Shown here: piece by piece, positions 52,261 to 61,213 of the stretch
Numbering within the stretch: the first letter of the stretch is position 1
Layout: each line of letters begins with the position of its first letter
NCBI GenBank assembly: GCA_002305315.1
Contig: DBQQ01000038.1
Coordinates: 6,757 to 70,756 of the forward strand
Origin: Clostridiales bacterium UBA1390
Lineage (GTDB): Bacteria; Bacillota; Clostridia; Lachnospirales; Bianqueaceae
Length of the DNA stretch: 64,000 nucleotides
Reading direction: 5' to 3'
Notes under the pieces: generated by a model
Told to the model about the DNA's origin: nothing
Seen by the model: only the letters and a program-made list of their open reading frames with translations
Databases searched by the model: none
Made by a program: the position numbers and the translations under genes

Positions 52261-53336
52261 ATGAGTATGGAAAACAGTATAGATCAAACATTCAGCCAGC
52301 ATCAATTTATAAGCGCGCTTTTTGAAGCGGAAAAGCAAAAGTATATACTGGAGAACAGGTATGCACAGCTTAAGAACAGGATTTAGGAGGCATTGAGGTC
52401 GCCTTTGTTTGAAGACACCTCTTTTTATCAGAACTATAAATCAGAATTTATGCAGCCTAAAAATGTTCTGACGAGTTTGGATAAACCCAAGTTACTTGTT
52501 AATGGGATTAGTGATATCTTTGTGGGAATTTTAGGCACAGCTATTTGCTTTGTCATAGGCTTTCTAATTTGGCTTTTTTTTGAAATATTAAATCTGACGG
52601 CGGTTGGAAATATAGCTTGGCTTGTATGTACAGTGTTTTATCCCGGGTTTTTTGTAATAGCTTATTTAGGGGATAAGATTAAGTATATTAAAAAATGCAG
52701 GGAAATAGAGAAGATAAATACATATAACGAGGAAGCTGATGCGCATAACAGGGAGAGACGTTCTTACTGGATAGGGCAGCTTTATAAAATCGAAGAGGAT
52801 AGAAAGAGAAAATTTTCGCTTACAGTACAGCCGCATATCGACAGGGAAATAAAAGCGATAGAAAAGGAGCTGAAAGACGTCAACTTTACGCTTGACGGGC
52901 TGTATAACCTGATATTCATCTGAATTACAGAGGGCTTATTCCCGTATCGGTTCTTTACGGTTACTTTGATACTGGCAGATGTACGCAGTTTCAGGGGCAC
53001 GAGGGGGCGTATAATCTGTATGAAGATGAAAAAATGAAGGGTATGATAATCAATAGGCTTGACACTGTTATCCAAAAGCTGGACGAACTGAATAGTTCGA
53101 TGCCCTATGCTGCTCAAGCCGTCGAGGATTGCAACGACCGCCTGCAGGAGCTTGAAGAGACCGGCAACAGAATAGCGGGCAGCATAGACAATATGAACAG
53201 CAGAGTTTCAGGCACCTTGAACCGCGTTTCAAATCAAATGGAATCTATAGAGTCCAATACGGCGAACAGCGCTTATTATTCCATGGTAGGAGCGGAGATG
53301 GCAAAGTTCAACACCTTGTACAATTTATATAAATAA
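52261..53336 (+). pseudogene. Coiled-coil membrane protein, broken by a TAG and a frameshift
   Basis: The gene starts at ATG 52261 (MSMENSIDQTFSQHQ). It meets TAG at 52384 and continues in the same frame (EALRSPLFEDTSFYQ). Two membrane helices (about 52510-52670) and a charged coiled coil follow. Near 52905 the frame shifts: LDGLYNL passes to PDIHLNYRGLIPVSVLYGYF in another frame and runs to TAA 53336 (NLYEDEKMKGMIINRLDTVI, then a helical tail). Joined, the pieces form a roughly 350-residue Firmicutes family of unknown function with N-terminal coiled coil, two TM helices and the GRC-QGHEGAYNLYE motif. Two lesions indicate decay. Confidence 0.75.
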
Positions 53337-53340
53337 TAAA

Positions 53341-53386
53341 AAAGACATCGGAGCTTACCGGCAGGCTGAGTTCCGATGTCTTTTTA
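53341..53386 (+). terminator. Terminator after the pseudogene
   Basis: AAAGACATCGGA/TCCGATGTCTTT, 12-bp stem with a 19-nt loop, followed by TTTTTATT. Confidence 0.85.
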
Positions 53387-53483
53387 TTAGTGGTTTGATT
53401 TCCAGTTTATAGATGACAGTTTTTATTGCAATATCGTATTTACAGTTTGACTGCTGAAGTATCTTGGAGGATATTATTTTCGT

Positions 53484-53984
53484 CTTTCAGATATGCACAC
53501 TCGTACTGTTTCACTTACCGGCGATCATCAAAAAAAGGATGACTATTTTGCACAGCAGGTTGGTATTTCCGAAGTCCGTGCAGAACTTCTGCCTGAAGAA
53601 AAAGTGCAGAGCATTGAAAAGTTGCAGGCTGAAAATCACAAGGTTTGTATGATTGGGGATGGTGTCAACGATGCCCCAGCGTTGAAAACTGCTGATGTAA
53701 GCGTAGTAATAGGAAGCATGGGAAGCGACATTGCCGTTGACGCCGCAGAAGTCGCCCTAATGAGCAATGATATTTCAAAAATCCCGTATTTGAAGCGGCT
53801 CTCTAATGCAACGGTTAAGACCATCAAAGCCAGCATTACTCTGTCTATGTATATTAACTTTGTAGCGATTGTTTTATCGCTTATGGAGGTATTAACACCT
53901 ACTACTGGGGCATTGGTACATAATGCGGGTTCCTGCTTTGTTGTTCTAATTGCTGCACTGCTTTATGATCGGAAATTTATGTAG
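53484..53984 (+). pseudogene. C-terminal fragment of a heavy-metal P1B-type ATPase
   Basis: The readable part begins in the P domain (TVSLTGDH in place of TVMLTGD), continues AELLPEEKVQSIEKLQ and KVCMIGDGVNDAPALKTADV, and ends with the last two membrane helices (ASITLSMYINFVAIVLSLM, then SCFVVLIAALLYD). The metal-binding domain, A domain, and DKTGT phosphorylation site are missing, so it cannot pump. It resembles CadA/ZntA-type cadmium/zinc exporters. No RBS precedes ATG 53493. It is a remnant, probably of an accessory element. Confidence 0.85.
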
Positions 53985-54004
53985 GGCATCTCGAAATGCC
54001 GGTC

Positions 54005-54044
54005 AAAAAAATGGCGCAGCCCTCTGATTTCAGAAGACTGCCCC
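54005..54044 (-). terminator. Terminator of the corC-DUF1846 operon
   Basis: On the minus strand an imperfect hairpin (GGCAGTCTTCTGA / TCAGAGGGCTGCGCC) is followed by ATTTTTTTG. Confidence 0.75.
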
Positions 54045-54047
54045 TTC

Positions 54048-55565
54048 TTATTGTTCATCGTATAGGTTGTTGTTCGCGTACTCAGGTTCACAGGTCACGT
54101 CGATGCCAAGACGACGGAGAAGCTGTTCTTCCGTCGTGTCCAGCATGCAGGTAGAGTGTGCCTGACAGCCGCAGAGACTGGTAATCTGGTCCAAAGCCCG
54201 CTTCGCCTGCTCGTTATTTGCAGCACATACGCAGAGCACATTCAGTGTTTCTTCCGCGTTCAGCTCGCGGCTTCGATCGTGAAGAATCTCCGTCTTCAGA
54301 CGATGAATGGGCTCCAAGAGATCGGGAGAAAGCATATGGATCTGATCGTCGACGCCCGCCAAGGCCTTGAGTGCATTCAGAAGACAGGCAGAGACAGCGC
54401 TCATCACACGGGCCTCAGAATGCCGGCCGCTGATGATACGTCCGTCTTCCAGCTGGATGGAAACGACCTGGCAGAACTCATCCTTCAAACCGGCTTCCGC
54501 TAGTTTCTGGGAACGTTCAAGCGCTGGCTGTACAATGGAACGATCACAGGGCTCAAGATTCAGTTCGTTCATAAGCAGTGTGACACGTTCCAAAGTTTCC
54601 AGATCCGCAAACCCTTTCTTATAATCGCAGGCCGTTTTATAATAGCGACGGATGATTTCCTGACGGGAAGCCTCCTGCACGACTTGATCATCAATGATAC
54701 CGAAGGCAATTCGATTGACGCCCATGTCGGTGGGGGACTTATACACGGAATCCGTTCCCGTGATGCGCTCCAAAATGCGACGGATTACAGGGAAGACCTC
54801 CAGATCCCGATTGTAATTGACCGCGATCTTACCATAGGCCTCATAATGGAAAGAGTCCAGACGGTTCATATCCCGCAGATCAGCGGTAGCCGCTTCATAG
54901 GCGATGTTAAGCGGATGCATTAAGGGCACATTCCACACAGGGAAGGTCTCAAACTTAGAATAGCTGGCTTTGATCCCTCTTTTATACTCATGATAGAGCT
55001 GGCTGAGGCAGGTGGCCAGTTTGCCGCTGCCCGGGCCCGGAGCCGTCACCACCACAATGGGGCGGGTCGTCTCAATATAGGGATTGGAACCGTATCCTTC
55101 ATCACTGACGATCAGATCCACATCCGTGGGGTAGCCCTGCGTGGAATGATGGGCATAGGTACGGATGCCCCGGCGTTCCAGCTGCGTCATGAACTGTTTG
55201 GCAGAGGGCTGTCCTTCATAACGAGTCACAACCACGCTGTTGACTGCCAACTGATGACTGGTCAGATTATCAATCAGTCGGAATACCTCTGTCCCATAGG
55301 TGATGCCATAATCTCCCCGCAGTTTATTGCGCTCGATATCGCCTGCATACACGCAGATGATCAGTTCCGCCTGATCCTTCAGCTTTTGGAGCAGCTTCAT
55401 CTTTACATTCTCATCATAACCGGGCAGTACCCGTTTGGCGTGCAAGTCGTTCATCAGCTTGCCGCCAAATTCCAGATACAGCTTATTGCAGTTATTCACT
55501 CGTTCCAAGATATAACGAGTCTGTTCTGCCAGATACTTCTCATTATCAAATCCAATTTTGCCCAT
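54048..55565 (-). CDS. DUF1846 family protein
   Basis: Conserved Firmicutes protein of 505 residues; it starts [15 protein letters not shown] and carries [20 protein letters not shown], a P-loop-like glycine motif near residue 190. Structural members suggest a nucleotide-binding fold, but no reaction is established. Start at 55565 follows AGAGG; an upstream in-frame ATG at 55613 lies inside corC. It lies 19 bp after corC and shares its transcript. Confidence 0.93.
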   Translation of the reverse strand: MGKIGFDNEKYLAEQTRYILERVNNCNKLYLEFGGKLMNDLHAKRVLPGYDENVKMKLLQKLKDQAELIICVYAGDIERNKLRGDYGITYGTEVFRLIDNLTSHQLAVNSVVVTRYEGQPSAKQFMTQLERRGIRTYAHHSTQGYPTDVDLIVSDEGYGSNPYIETTRPIVVVTAPGPGSGKLATCLSQLYHEYKRGIKASYSKFETFPVWNVPLMHPLNIAYEAATADLRDMNRLDSFHYEAYGKIAVNYNRDLEVFPVIRRILERITGTDSVYKSPTDMGVNRIAFGIIDDQVVQEASRQEIIRRYYKTACDYKKGFADLETLERVTLLMNELNLEPCDRSIVQPALERSQKLAEAGLKDEFCQVVSIQLEDGRIISGRHSEARVMSAVSACLLNALKALAGVDDQIHMLSPDLLEPIHRLKTEILHDRSRELNAEETLNVLCVCAANNEQAKRALDQITSLCGCQAHSTCMLDTTEEQLLRRLGIDVTCEPEYANNNLYDEQ

Positions 55566-55584
55566 CGCTTGGTAACCTCTTTTG

Positions 55585-56904
55585 TTAAATTTCCGGGGCT
55601 GTTGTTTCCGCATCCTCCGGCAGGCGCTGTACCACCGTATTCTCGATGCGATGGCCCTGGATCTCGGTTACGTGAATGAGAAGACCGGATAATTCCATCT
55701 CAAACTGACTTCCATCCTTCGGGATAAAGCCTTTACGGGAAAGAATCAATCCGCCAAAGGTATCACAGTCTTCTTCGTCAAAGGAAATACCAATAGCATC
55801 TTCTACATCCTCGAGAGAAGTGGTGCCGCGAATTTGCCAAGAATCATCGGAGAGCTTGACAATCTCCGGCTCTTCCTCTTCATCGTAGTCTCCCACAATT
55901 TCCGAAAGAAGATCAGTGATCGTGACAATTCCTTCCATACCGCCGTATTCATCCAAGACAATGGCAAAGTGACAGCGCGTCTGCTTCATTCGGCGAAACA
56001 GCACATCGGCACGTACACTTTCGGGGATAAAGAAAGCCGGCTTTACCGCATTTTTCAAGACATTCTCACGTGAGTGATCGGCCAGGCAGAAATAATCTCG
56101 TACGTTCAGTACACCTACGATATTATCAATATCCTCACTGCAGACCGGATACATGGTGTGGTGGGTTTGACGGATGATCTCATTCCATTCTTCCTCGGAA
56201 TCATCGGTCCATAATACGGTGACATCTCGACGATGTGTCGCGATATCGTTTACACTGAGATCATTAAATTCAAATACATTATGAATCATTTCACTTTCTT
56301 CAGGATTGATCGTACCTTTTCGGCTTCCCGTATCGACCATCATTTGAATTTCTTCCTCGGTAACTTCCTCATCATCCGCATTCGGATCCATACCCATGAG
56401 ACGCAATACACCGTTTGTGGAAGCTGTCAATAAGCTTACGAGCGGCTTAAATACTTTTGCCACAAAGCTCAGCATGCCAGCCATACCCAAAGCCAGTTCA
56501 TCAGACTTTTTCATCGCCAGACGCTTGGGTACAAGCTCGCCAAAGATCAGGGTAACGTAGGACAGAATAATTGTCACAAGTACCAGACAGATCGTGTTCA
56601 GAGCCGAAGCAGACAGGGGAACGCCCAGGCTGAGCAGCCAGCCAGAAAGAACGGGGGCGAAGTTATCCGCTGCAAATGCACTGCCCAAGAAACCAGCTAA
56701 CGTGATTGCCACCTGAATAGTTGCTAAAAACCGAGCAGGCTGCTTGGTCAAGCGAGCCAGCTTAATTGCGCGTTTGTTTCCATCTTCGATCATTGTTTCC
56801 AGCTTCGCGTCACTTATAGAGATGACCGCGATCTCCGCGCATGCGAAAACCGCATTTAACGCAATCAAAACGACCTGAAGCAGTAGTTGCCATACAATGT
56901 CCAT
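55585..56904 (-). CDS. CNNM/CorC (HlyC) family magnesium transport protein
   Basis: Four N-terminal membrane helices of the CNNM (DUF21) domain (about 1-180), a CBS pair (about 205-325, with [16 protein letters not shown] and [17 protein letters not shown]), and a C-terminal CorC_HlyC transporter-associated domain. It is 439 residues long. Bacterial CNNM proteins such as S. aureus MpfA act in Mg2+ export; the older name hemolysin is misleading. Expression is probably controlled by the leader ORF and terminator directly upstream. The AGGAGG site is a rather distant 13 nt from ATG. Confidence 0.92.
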   Translation of the reverse strand: MDIVWQLLLQVVLIALNAVFACAEIAVISISDAKLETMIEDGNKRAIKLARLTKQPARFLATIQVAITLAGFLGSAFAADNFAPVLSGWLLSLGVPLSASALNTICLVLVTIILSYVTLIFGELVPKRLAMKKSDELALGMAGMLSFVAKVFKPLVSLLTASTNGVLRLMGMDPNADDEEVTEEEIQMMVDTGSRKGTINPEESEMIHNVFEFNDLSVNDIATHRRDVTVLWTDDSEEEWNEIIRQTHHTMYPVCSEDIDNIVGVLNVRDYFCLADHSRENVLKNAVKPAFFIPESVRADVLFRRMKQTRCHFAIVLDEYGGMEGIVTITDLLSEIVGDYDEEEEPEIVKLSDDSWQIRGTTSLEDVEDAIGISFDEEDCDTFGGLILSRKGFIPKDGSQFEMELSGLLIHVTEIQGHRIENTVVQRLPEDAETTAPEI

Positions 56905-56967
56905 AATAAATCAAAATCCTCCTAAGATATGTAAAATGATAAGATATAAACCAATACAGAGGAGGAT

Positions 56968-57090
56968 CTACAAACGCAAAAAACATAGCCTGCCTTTCAC
57001 GATATGATAGACGCAAGCTATGCATATGTTTATCTCATGATTCGGATATTCCAGCGGTATAGGGCCATCACTAGGGCCAGCATCATCCAT
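56968..57090 (-). CDS. Putative leader peptide upstream of corC
   Basis: The 40-codon ORF starts at ATG 57090 with AAAGGAG 10 nt upstream and reads MDDAGPSDGPIPLEYP, then NHEINICIACVYHIVKG. The acidic and proline-rich beginning recalls MgtL, the Mg2+-responsive leader of mgtA in enteric bacteria. The terminator hairpin lies inside its codons 23-36, so translation would affect its folding. An overlapping alternative in another frame (57030-57086, MMLALVMALYRWNIRIMR) ends 7 nt before the hairpin. Which is used cannot be told from one sequence. Confidence 0.45.
   Translation of the reverse strand: MDDAGPSDGPIPLEYPNHEINICIACVYHIVKGRLCFLRL
56978..57022 (-). terminator. Intrinsic terminator in the corC leader (attenuator)
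   Basis: On the minus strand CATAGCTTGC/GCAGGCTATG forms a 10-bp stem with one wobble, followed by TTTTTT, 74 bp before corC. An alternative stem ATATGcATAG/CTATCATAT (57002-57027) uses the same left arm, so the two folds exclude each other, as in an antiterminator. Confidence 0.7.
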
Positions 57091-57107
57091 GAAAAAAACT
57101 CTCCTTT

Positions 57108-57157
57108 AAAAAATATGTAACCTTGATTCATAGAAAACGCCTCATGGAATGGTTACA
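57108..57157 (-). terminator. Terminator-like hairpin after the tRNA-Ser pair
   Basis: Minus strand TGTAACC/GGTTACA with a long, partly paired loop, followed by TATTTTTT. Leaky termination would let the strong tRNA promoter feed the corC leader. Confidence 0.55.
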
Positions 57158-57174
57158 CACCATAAAGCGCTACA

Positions 57175-57263
57175 CGGAGAAGAAGGGATTTGAACCCTTG
57201 CATCGCTATTAACGATCTACTCCCTTTCCAGGGGAGCCCCTTCAGCCACTTGGGTACTTCTCC
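57175..57263 (-). tRNA. tRNA-Ser (GGA)
   Basis: Long variable arm typical of tRNA-Ser, acceptor GGAGAAG/CTTCTCC, anticodon loop CTGGAAA (anticodon GGA, reads TCC/TCT), discriminator G. Confidence 0.95.
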
Positions 57264-57298
57264 AAGAAACTTACCATAAAAGGTATGAACGTGTGGAA

Positions 57299-57383
57299 CG
57301 GAAAGGGTGGGATTCGAACCCACGACACCCTAAGGTGTACTGGATTTCGAGACCAGCTCCTTCGACCACTCGGACACCTCTCC
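57299..57383 (-). tRNA. tRNA-Ser (CGA)
   Basis: Class II tRNA with long variable arm, acceptor GGAGAGG/CCTTTCC, anticodon loop CTCGAAA (anticodon CGA, reads TCG), discriminator G. It is the first gene of the two-tRNA transcript. Confidence 0.95.
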
Positions 57384-57416
57384 TTGTCAGTCCGGCATCG
57401 GACGGACACAACAGCT

Positions 57417-57445
57417 ATTATATAAGACAATGAAAGAAATGTCAA
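57417..57445 (-). promoter_or_regulatory. Perfect consensus promoter of the tRNA-Ser operon
   Basis: Minus strand TTGACA, 17 bp, TATAAT. The -35 lies in an inverted repeat (GAAATGTCAA at 57436, TTGACATTTC at 57465) followed by six T on the plus strand. Confidence 0.92.
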
Positions 57446-57488
57446 GGATTATTTTTGAAAATCTTTGACATTTCTTTTTTGACAAGTT

Positions 57489-58706
57489 TCAGATATAATC
57501 CGAAATATAGGGAGGACGATAAGGAAACAGTTTATCCAGCAGGCGAATCGCCTCGGCATCTCCCACGATATGTTCCAGCCAATATAATTGACTGGCTGTT
57601 TTATATCCCAGAAGCATGGTGGTGAGTGTTCCGATGGACATGCGTACCTGCAGGGGAGCGGGTTCCTGGCTGAGAAAACATTGATTTCCTTGAAAGACAA
57701 GCGTCGTCTTTCGGCAATTCCATTCGAGAATAGGATCCTCGATCTCAAAGGAAATCCGGCAGTCTGAACCAGGCGCCACCCCTCGATACTGGCTCAGGAA
57801 GGCATCCAGGTCCACAATACGCCCCATGATATAGGGACGTATGGTTTCCCGGATATCTCCATCTTCCATTTCGAAAGCGATGGATTCGTTACGGTAGGTG
57901 TTTCCACGCACCTCATCGATCATAGAGTCGTGTGCGTGGATATATTTCCATAATCCCTTCTGTGCGTCTCGATGGAGATAAATCATTTCTTTTATATACA
58001 TGATATCTTCTTTGATCAGATACACCATATAGCCCTGGGGAAGATCAGAAGCGTCAAAGTAAACGGCTACACAGGTATCATCCTCGTCCCAGCGCCAATA
58101 CTCCTCCCATGCCAGAGAATTTCGCAGTAAGCAGCCGTGGGTTTCTCTAGCAAAGCGAGTATGTAGGTTCATGAAAGAGGGATCATTCCACTCGACGCGA
58201 CGCACATAGCCATTCGCCTGAAATTTGCTGGGGATCTGCCGATCCTTCACACTATAGGAGATCTTATCGGAGACGATTTCCCATCCGAAACGGCGATAAA
58301 GAGGAATAGAATAGGGGTATAGAAGCGCCAGAGATTGTCCCTTCTGCCGCATACGAACCAGACTCTGATACATAAGCCGGGACATGATTCCTTGTCCGCT
58401 ATATTCCGGATACGTGGATACGCTGGTGATAAATCCTATCGGATAGATGGCGCCGAAGACATTCATGGGGATCGGATAGACAGCAAATTGAGAGACTAGA
58501 TGGTTTTCATCATAGCAGCCCAGAATATCGGCCCGTTCCAATATAGGAAACTTGGATTGCTTGATTTCTTCATCACGCCAGCCCGCAGCGGCAAGCTCCT
58601 GCTCAGTCACCTGGAACGCATAGCGTAATAGCGCATTGTACTGATCCAGATCATCCGTGGTGAGATCTCGGATCACATAGGGGAAATGGTGTTGTTTTGT
58701 ACTCAT
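57489..58706 (-). CDS. Eis-like GNAT N-acetyltransferase
   Basis: 405-residue protein of the Eis family: N-terminal GNAT domain (YPEYSGQGIMSRLMYQSL as acetyl-CoA loop), a second GNAT-like domain and a C-terminal sterol-carrier-like domain (QVRMSIGTLTTMLLG). Family members acetylate amines, sometimes aminoglycosides; the substrate here is unknown. Start at 58706 follows AGGAG by 8-9 nt. The frame extends upstream through an intergenic repeat without a better start. Confidence 0.88.
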   Translation of the reverse strand: MSTKQHHFPYVIRDLTTDDLDQYNALLRYAFQVTEQELAAAGWRDEEIKQSKFPILERADILGCYDENHLVSQFAVYPIPMNVFGAIYPIGFITSVSTYPEYSGQGIMSRLMYQSLVRMRQKGQSLALLYPYSIPLYRRFGWEIVSDKISYSVKDRQIPSKFQANGYVRRVEWNDPSFMNLHTRFARETHGCLLRNSLAWEEYWRWDEDDTCVAVYFDASDLPQGYMVYLIKEDIMYIKEMIYLHRDAQKGLWKYIHAHDSMIDEVRGNTYRNESIAFEMEDGDIRETIRPYIMGRIVDLDAFLSQYRGVAPGSDCRISFEIEDPILEWNCRKTTLVFQGNQCFLSQEPAPLQVRMSIGTLTTMLLGYKTASQLYWLEHIVGDAEAIRLLDKLFPYRPPYISDYI

Positions 58707-58781
58707 TTTATAAAGCTCCTTCTGTATTTCTTCTTTGATTATATTATGAAAAAAGAAGAATGTCAATATGAGCCCTGGGCC

Positions 58782-58810
58782 TTGCGCAGGGAATAGGTTT
58801 ATGGTAGAAT
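58782..58810 (+). promoter_or_regulatory. Possible promoter toward uxuA
   Basis: TTGCGC, 17 bp, TAGAAT. The -10 falls inside the first copy of the 27-bp direct repeat. Confidence 0.4.
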
Positions 58811-58929
58811 AGGCATGGCATGACAGCAATCTGTACCATTTGGGATTGAGCCACGCCATGAGTTTGACACCAAAGGGTGTCAAACTCCGAGTGACATCGG
58901 TGTTTATGGTAGAATAGGCGTGGCATGAC
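58798..58929 (+). repeat. 27-bp direct repeats around a 12-bp palindrome upstream of uxuA
   Basis: TTTATGGTAGAATAGGC followed by (A/G)TGGCATGAC occurs at 58798 and 58903, one mismatch in 27. Between them GAGTTTGACACC-AAAG-GGTGTCAAACTC (58860-58887) is a perfect 12-bp inverted repeat. The region (58707-59023) holds no gene. It may be the control region of uxuA. Confidence 0.75.
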
Positions 58930-59023
58930 TGGGTTCTGTACGGCTAGGATGAAGAACGGCCAGAAATGGAGAAACCATGGGCAGAGCGCAGTATGAAAGT
59001 ACGGTGAAGGAGGATGGAAGATC

Positions 59024-60091
59024 ATGGAGATGACATTACGATGGTTTGGAACAGGATATGATAGTGTGACGCTGGAGCAGATCCGTCAGATCCCAGGAGT
59101 GACAGGTGTGATCACGACTCTGTACGGAAAACAGCCGGGAGAGACATGGAGCCAAGAGGAGATCCACGCGCTGAAGGAAGAAGTAGAGAAGGCAGGGCTG
59201 CGAATTGCCGGGATAGAAAGCGTGAATATCCATGATGCTATCAAGATCGGCAGCGATGACAGGGAACAGTATATCGAGCAGTATATCGAGACGCTGCGGC
59301 ATCTGGGAGAAGAAGATATCCATCTGGTATGTTATAATTTCATGCCCGTTTTTGACTGGACACGCTCTGATTTGGCAAAGCCACGCCCGGATGGTTCGAC
59401 TGTCCTTTCGTACGATCAGCAGAAGGTGGATCAGATTCGCCCGGAAGAGATGTTTCAGAATCTGGATGAACATGCTAATGGATTTATCCTGCCCGGTTGG
59501 GAGCCGGAGCGGATGGAACGGATCAAAGAGCTGTTCGCGATGTATCAGGATGTGAATGAGGAGAAACTGTTCGAGAACCTGGTTTATTTCCTGAAGAGGA
59601 TCATGCCGGTTTGTCGAGAGTACGATATCTATATGGCGATTCATCCAGATGATCCGGCGTGGCCGGTCTTCGGACTGCCGCGTATCATTACAGATGAGGC
59701 GCATATCGACAGGATGTTGGATGCGGTAGAAGATGTGCATAATGGGTTGACGTTCTGTACCGGATCACTGGGATCGAATCCAAAGAACGACCTTCCGTCG
59801 ATGATCCGTCATTTTGCAGGCAGAATCCATTTTGCGCATGTGCGGAATATTCATCATGTGGCGCCGGGCGTCTTTGAGGAGGCAGCCCATTTGTCTTCAG
59901 ACGGATCACTGGATATGTATGAGATTATGAAGGCGCTGGTGGATACGGAATTTCAGGGACCGGTGCGGCCGGATCATGGAAGAATGATCTGGGGAGAGAA
60001 GGCAATGCCAGGTTACGGCTTATATGACAGAGCATTGGGAGCTGCCTATCTGAATGGTTTATTGGAAGCCATCGAGAAATCAAAGAAATAA
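59024..60091 (+). CDS. uxuA: Mannonate dehydratase
   Basis: Dehydrates D-mannonate to 2-keto-3-deoxygluconate in glucuronate use. The TIM-barrel protein (355 residues) starts MEMTLRWFGTG and carries YNFMPVFDWTRSDL, MAIHPDDPAWPVFGLPRI, the metal-binding CTGSLGSN, HFAHVRNI and RPDHGR segments of UxuA. An AAGGAGG site lies 10 nt upstream. No other hexuronate gene is adjacent, so it is a solitary gene here. Confidence 0.95.
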   Translation: MEMTLRWFGTGYDSVTLEQIRQIPGVTGVITTLYGKQPGETWSQEEIHALKEEVEKAGLRIAGIESVNIHDAIKIGSDDREQYIEQYIETLRHLGEEDIHLVCYNFMPVFDWTRSDLAKPRPDGSTVLSYDQQKVDQIRPEEMFQNLDEHANGFILPGWEPERMERIKELFAMYQDVNEEKLFENLVYFLKRIMPVCREYDIYMAIHPDDPAWPVFGLPRIITDEAHIDRMLDAVEDVHNGLTFCTGSLGSNPKNDLPSMIRHFAGRIHFAHVRNIHHVAPGVFEEAAHLSSDGSLDMYEIMKALVDTEFQGPVRPDHGRMIWGEKAMPGYGLYDRALGAAYLNGLLEAIEKSKK

Positions 60092-60112
60092 TCTTTCGAA
60101 AATGTAAGAAGG

Positions 60113-60140
60113 GAGGCGCAAATCTTAAGGTTTGCGCCTC
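60113..60140 (+). terminator. Terminator-like hairpin after uxuA
   Basis: GAGGCGCAAATC-TTAA-GGTTTGCGCCTC. The T-run is weak because the next promoter begins at once. Confidence 0.65.
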
Positions 60141-60169
60141 TTGCATTCCGATAGGGTTCTGGGTATAAT
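60141..60169 (+). promoter_or_regulatory. Promoter of the ABC exporter operon
   Basis: TTGCAT, 17 bp, TATAAT. Confidence 0.85.
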
Positions 60170-60188
60170 AATATAGATATTAGGAGTT

Positions 60189-60272
60189 ATGAAAGCCGGC
60201 CAATATCGCAGTCAATGGATCTATGGGCGCGCCGTAAATGCTGTTTTGTGGCGCGCTCTTTTAGGAGGATGA
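60189..60272 (+). promoter_or_regulatory. Leader region with hairpin and possible short ORF before the ABC operon
   Basis: GCGCGCC at 60227 and GGCGCGC at 60250 form a G/C stem followed by TCTTTT, a possible attenuator. The same stretch holds a 27-codon ORF from ATG 60189 (MKAGQYRSQWIYGRAV) ending 2 bp before the ABC gene's start, but GGAG is only 2 nt from that ATG. Translation of the leader is therefore uncertain. Confidence 0.4.
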
Positions 60273-60274
60273 GC

Positions 60275-61213
60275 ATGTCATTAGAGATAAAAAATTTGTG
60301 GAAGTGTTACGGGGATCGGACCGTGGTGGATCATATCAGTTTCTCACTGAAGGAGCCCGGTGTATTTGCTCTTTTGGGACGGAATGGAGCAGGCAAGACC
60401 ACAACAATTCGTATGATTTTGGGAATGCTAGCGAAGGATGGCGGTGAAGTCCTGTGGAATGGTCGGCCTATAGAGGAGGCAAATATACGAATTGGATATT
60501 TGGCGGAGGAAAGAGGGCTGTACCCCAAATATACGTTGATGGATCAGCTGCTGTACTTCGCGGCGTTAAAAGGAGTCAGCAAATCGGACGCTCAGAAGAG
60601 GATCCGGTATTGGGCCGGGCGTTTGGAGGTAGAGGAATATCTATACCCCATGCATAGGGGGAGAAGAGCGCCCTCTAAGATCGCAGATCAGCTTTCCAAA
60701 GGCAACCAGCAAAAAATCCAATTGATGGCAGCGCTTCTCGCGGACCCGGAATTTATCATTTTAGATGAACCATTGAGCGGATTGGATCCGGTCAACGCGG
60801 ATCTATTCAAGTCTATCATTCGGGAAGAATTGGAGAAGGACAAGTACCTGATCATGTCCAGTCATCAGATGGAAGTCATCGAGGAATTCTGCGAGGATAT
60901 TCTGATTCTCAATCGGGGACAGGCGGTGCTCTCTGGCAATCTGAATGAGATCAAGAGAAGCTATGGTCGAGTCCATATGATTGTGAAATGTGAAGGGGAC
61001 ATTCATCCGCTGGTGGAGAAGATGGGGCTCAAGAGCCTGTATCAGACGCCGGACGGCGATACGATCCAGGTAAATGATGAGGCGCAGGCAGCCGCATTTC
61101 TGCGGGAATTGATGGCGCAGGGAATTTCCATTGTTCGTTACGAGCTGCGGGAGCCTTCTTTGCATGAGCTCTTTGTGGAGAAAACGGGAGGAATGATCCA
61201 TGGGGAAAAGTAG
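60275..61213 (+). CDS. ABC transporter ATP-binding protein (NatA-like)
   Basis: 312-residue ATPase with Walker A LGRNGAGKTTTIR, signature LSKGNQQKIQLMAAL, Walker B FIILDEPLSGLDPV and H-loop MSSHQMEVIEE. The C-terminal 80 residues form the DUF4162-type domain found in NatA-like exporters. ATG 60275 lies 7 nt after AGGAGG; ATG 60269 is too close. It overlaps the first permease by 14 bp. Its likely partners are the two permeases downstream, which together would make a heterodimeric exporter. Confidence 0.92.
   Translation: MSLEIKNLWKCYGDRTVVDHISFSLKEPGVFALLGRNGAGKTTTIRMILGMLAKDGGEVLWNGRPIEEANIRIGYLAEERGLYPKYTLMDQLLYFAALKGVSKSDAQKRIRYWAGRLEVEEYLYPMHRGRRAPSKIADQLSKGNQQKIQLMAALLADPEFIILDEPLSGLDPVNADLFKSIIREELEKDKYLIMSSHQMEVIEEFCEDILILNRGQAVLSGNLNEIKRSYGRVHMIVKCEGDIHPLVEKMGLKSLYQTPDGDTIQVNDEAQAAAFLRELMAQGISIVRYELREPSLHELFVEKTGGMIHGEK

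Noticed and set aside
57436-57480. Plus-strand terminator between tRNA-Ser and the Eis-like gene
   Set aside because: The inverted repeat plus T6 looks like a terminator, but no plus-strand gene precedes it, and one arm is the -35 box of the tRNA promoter. Chance pairing is likely.
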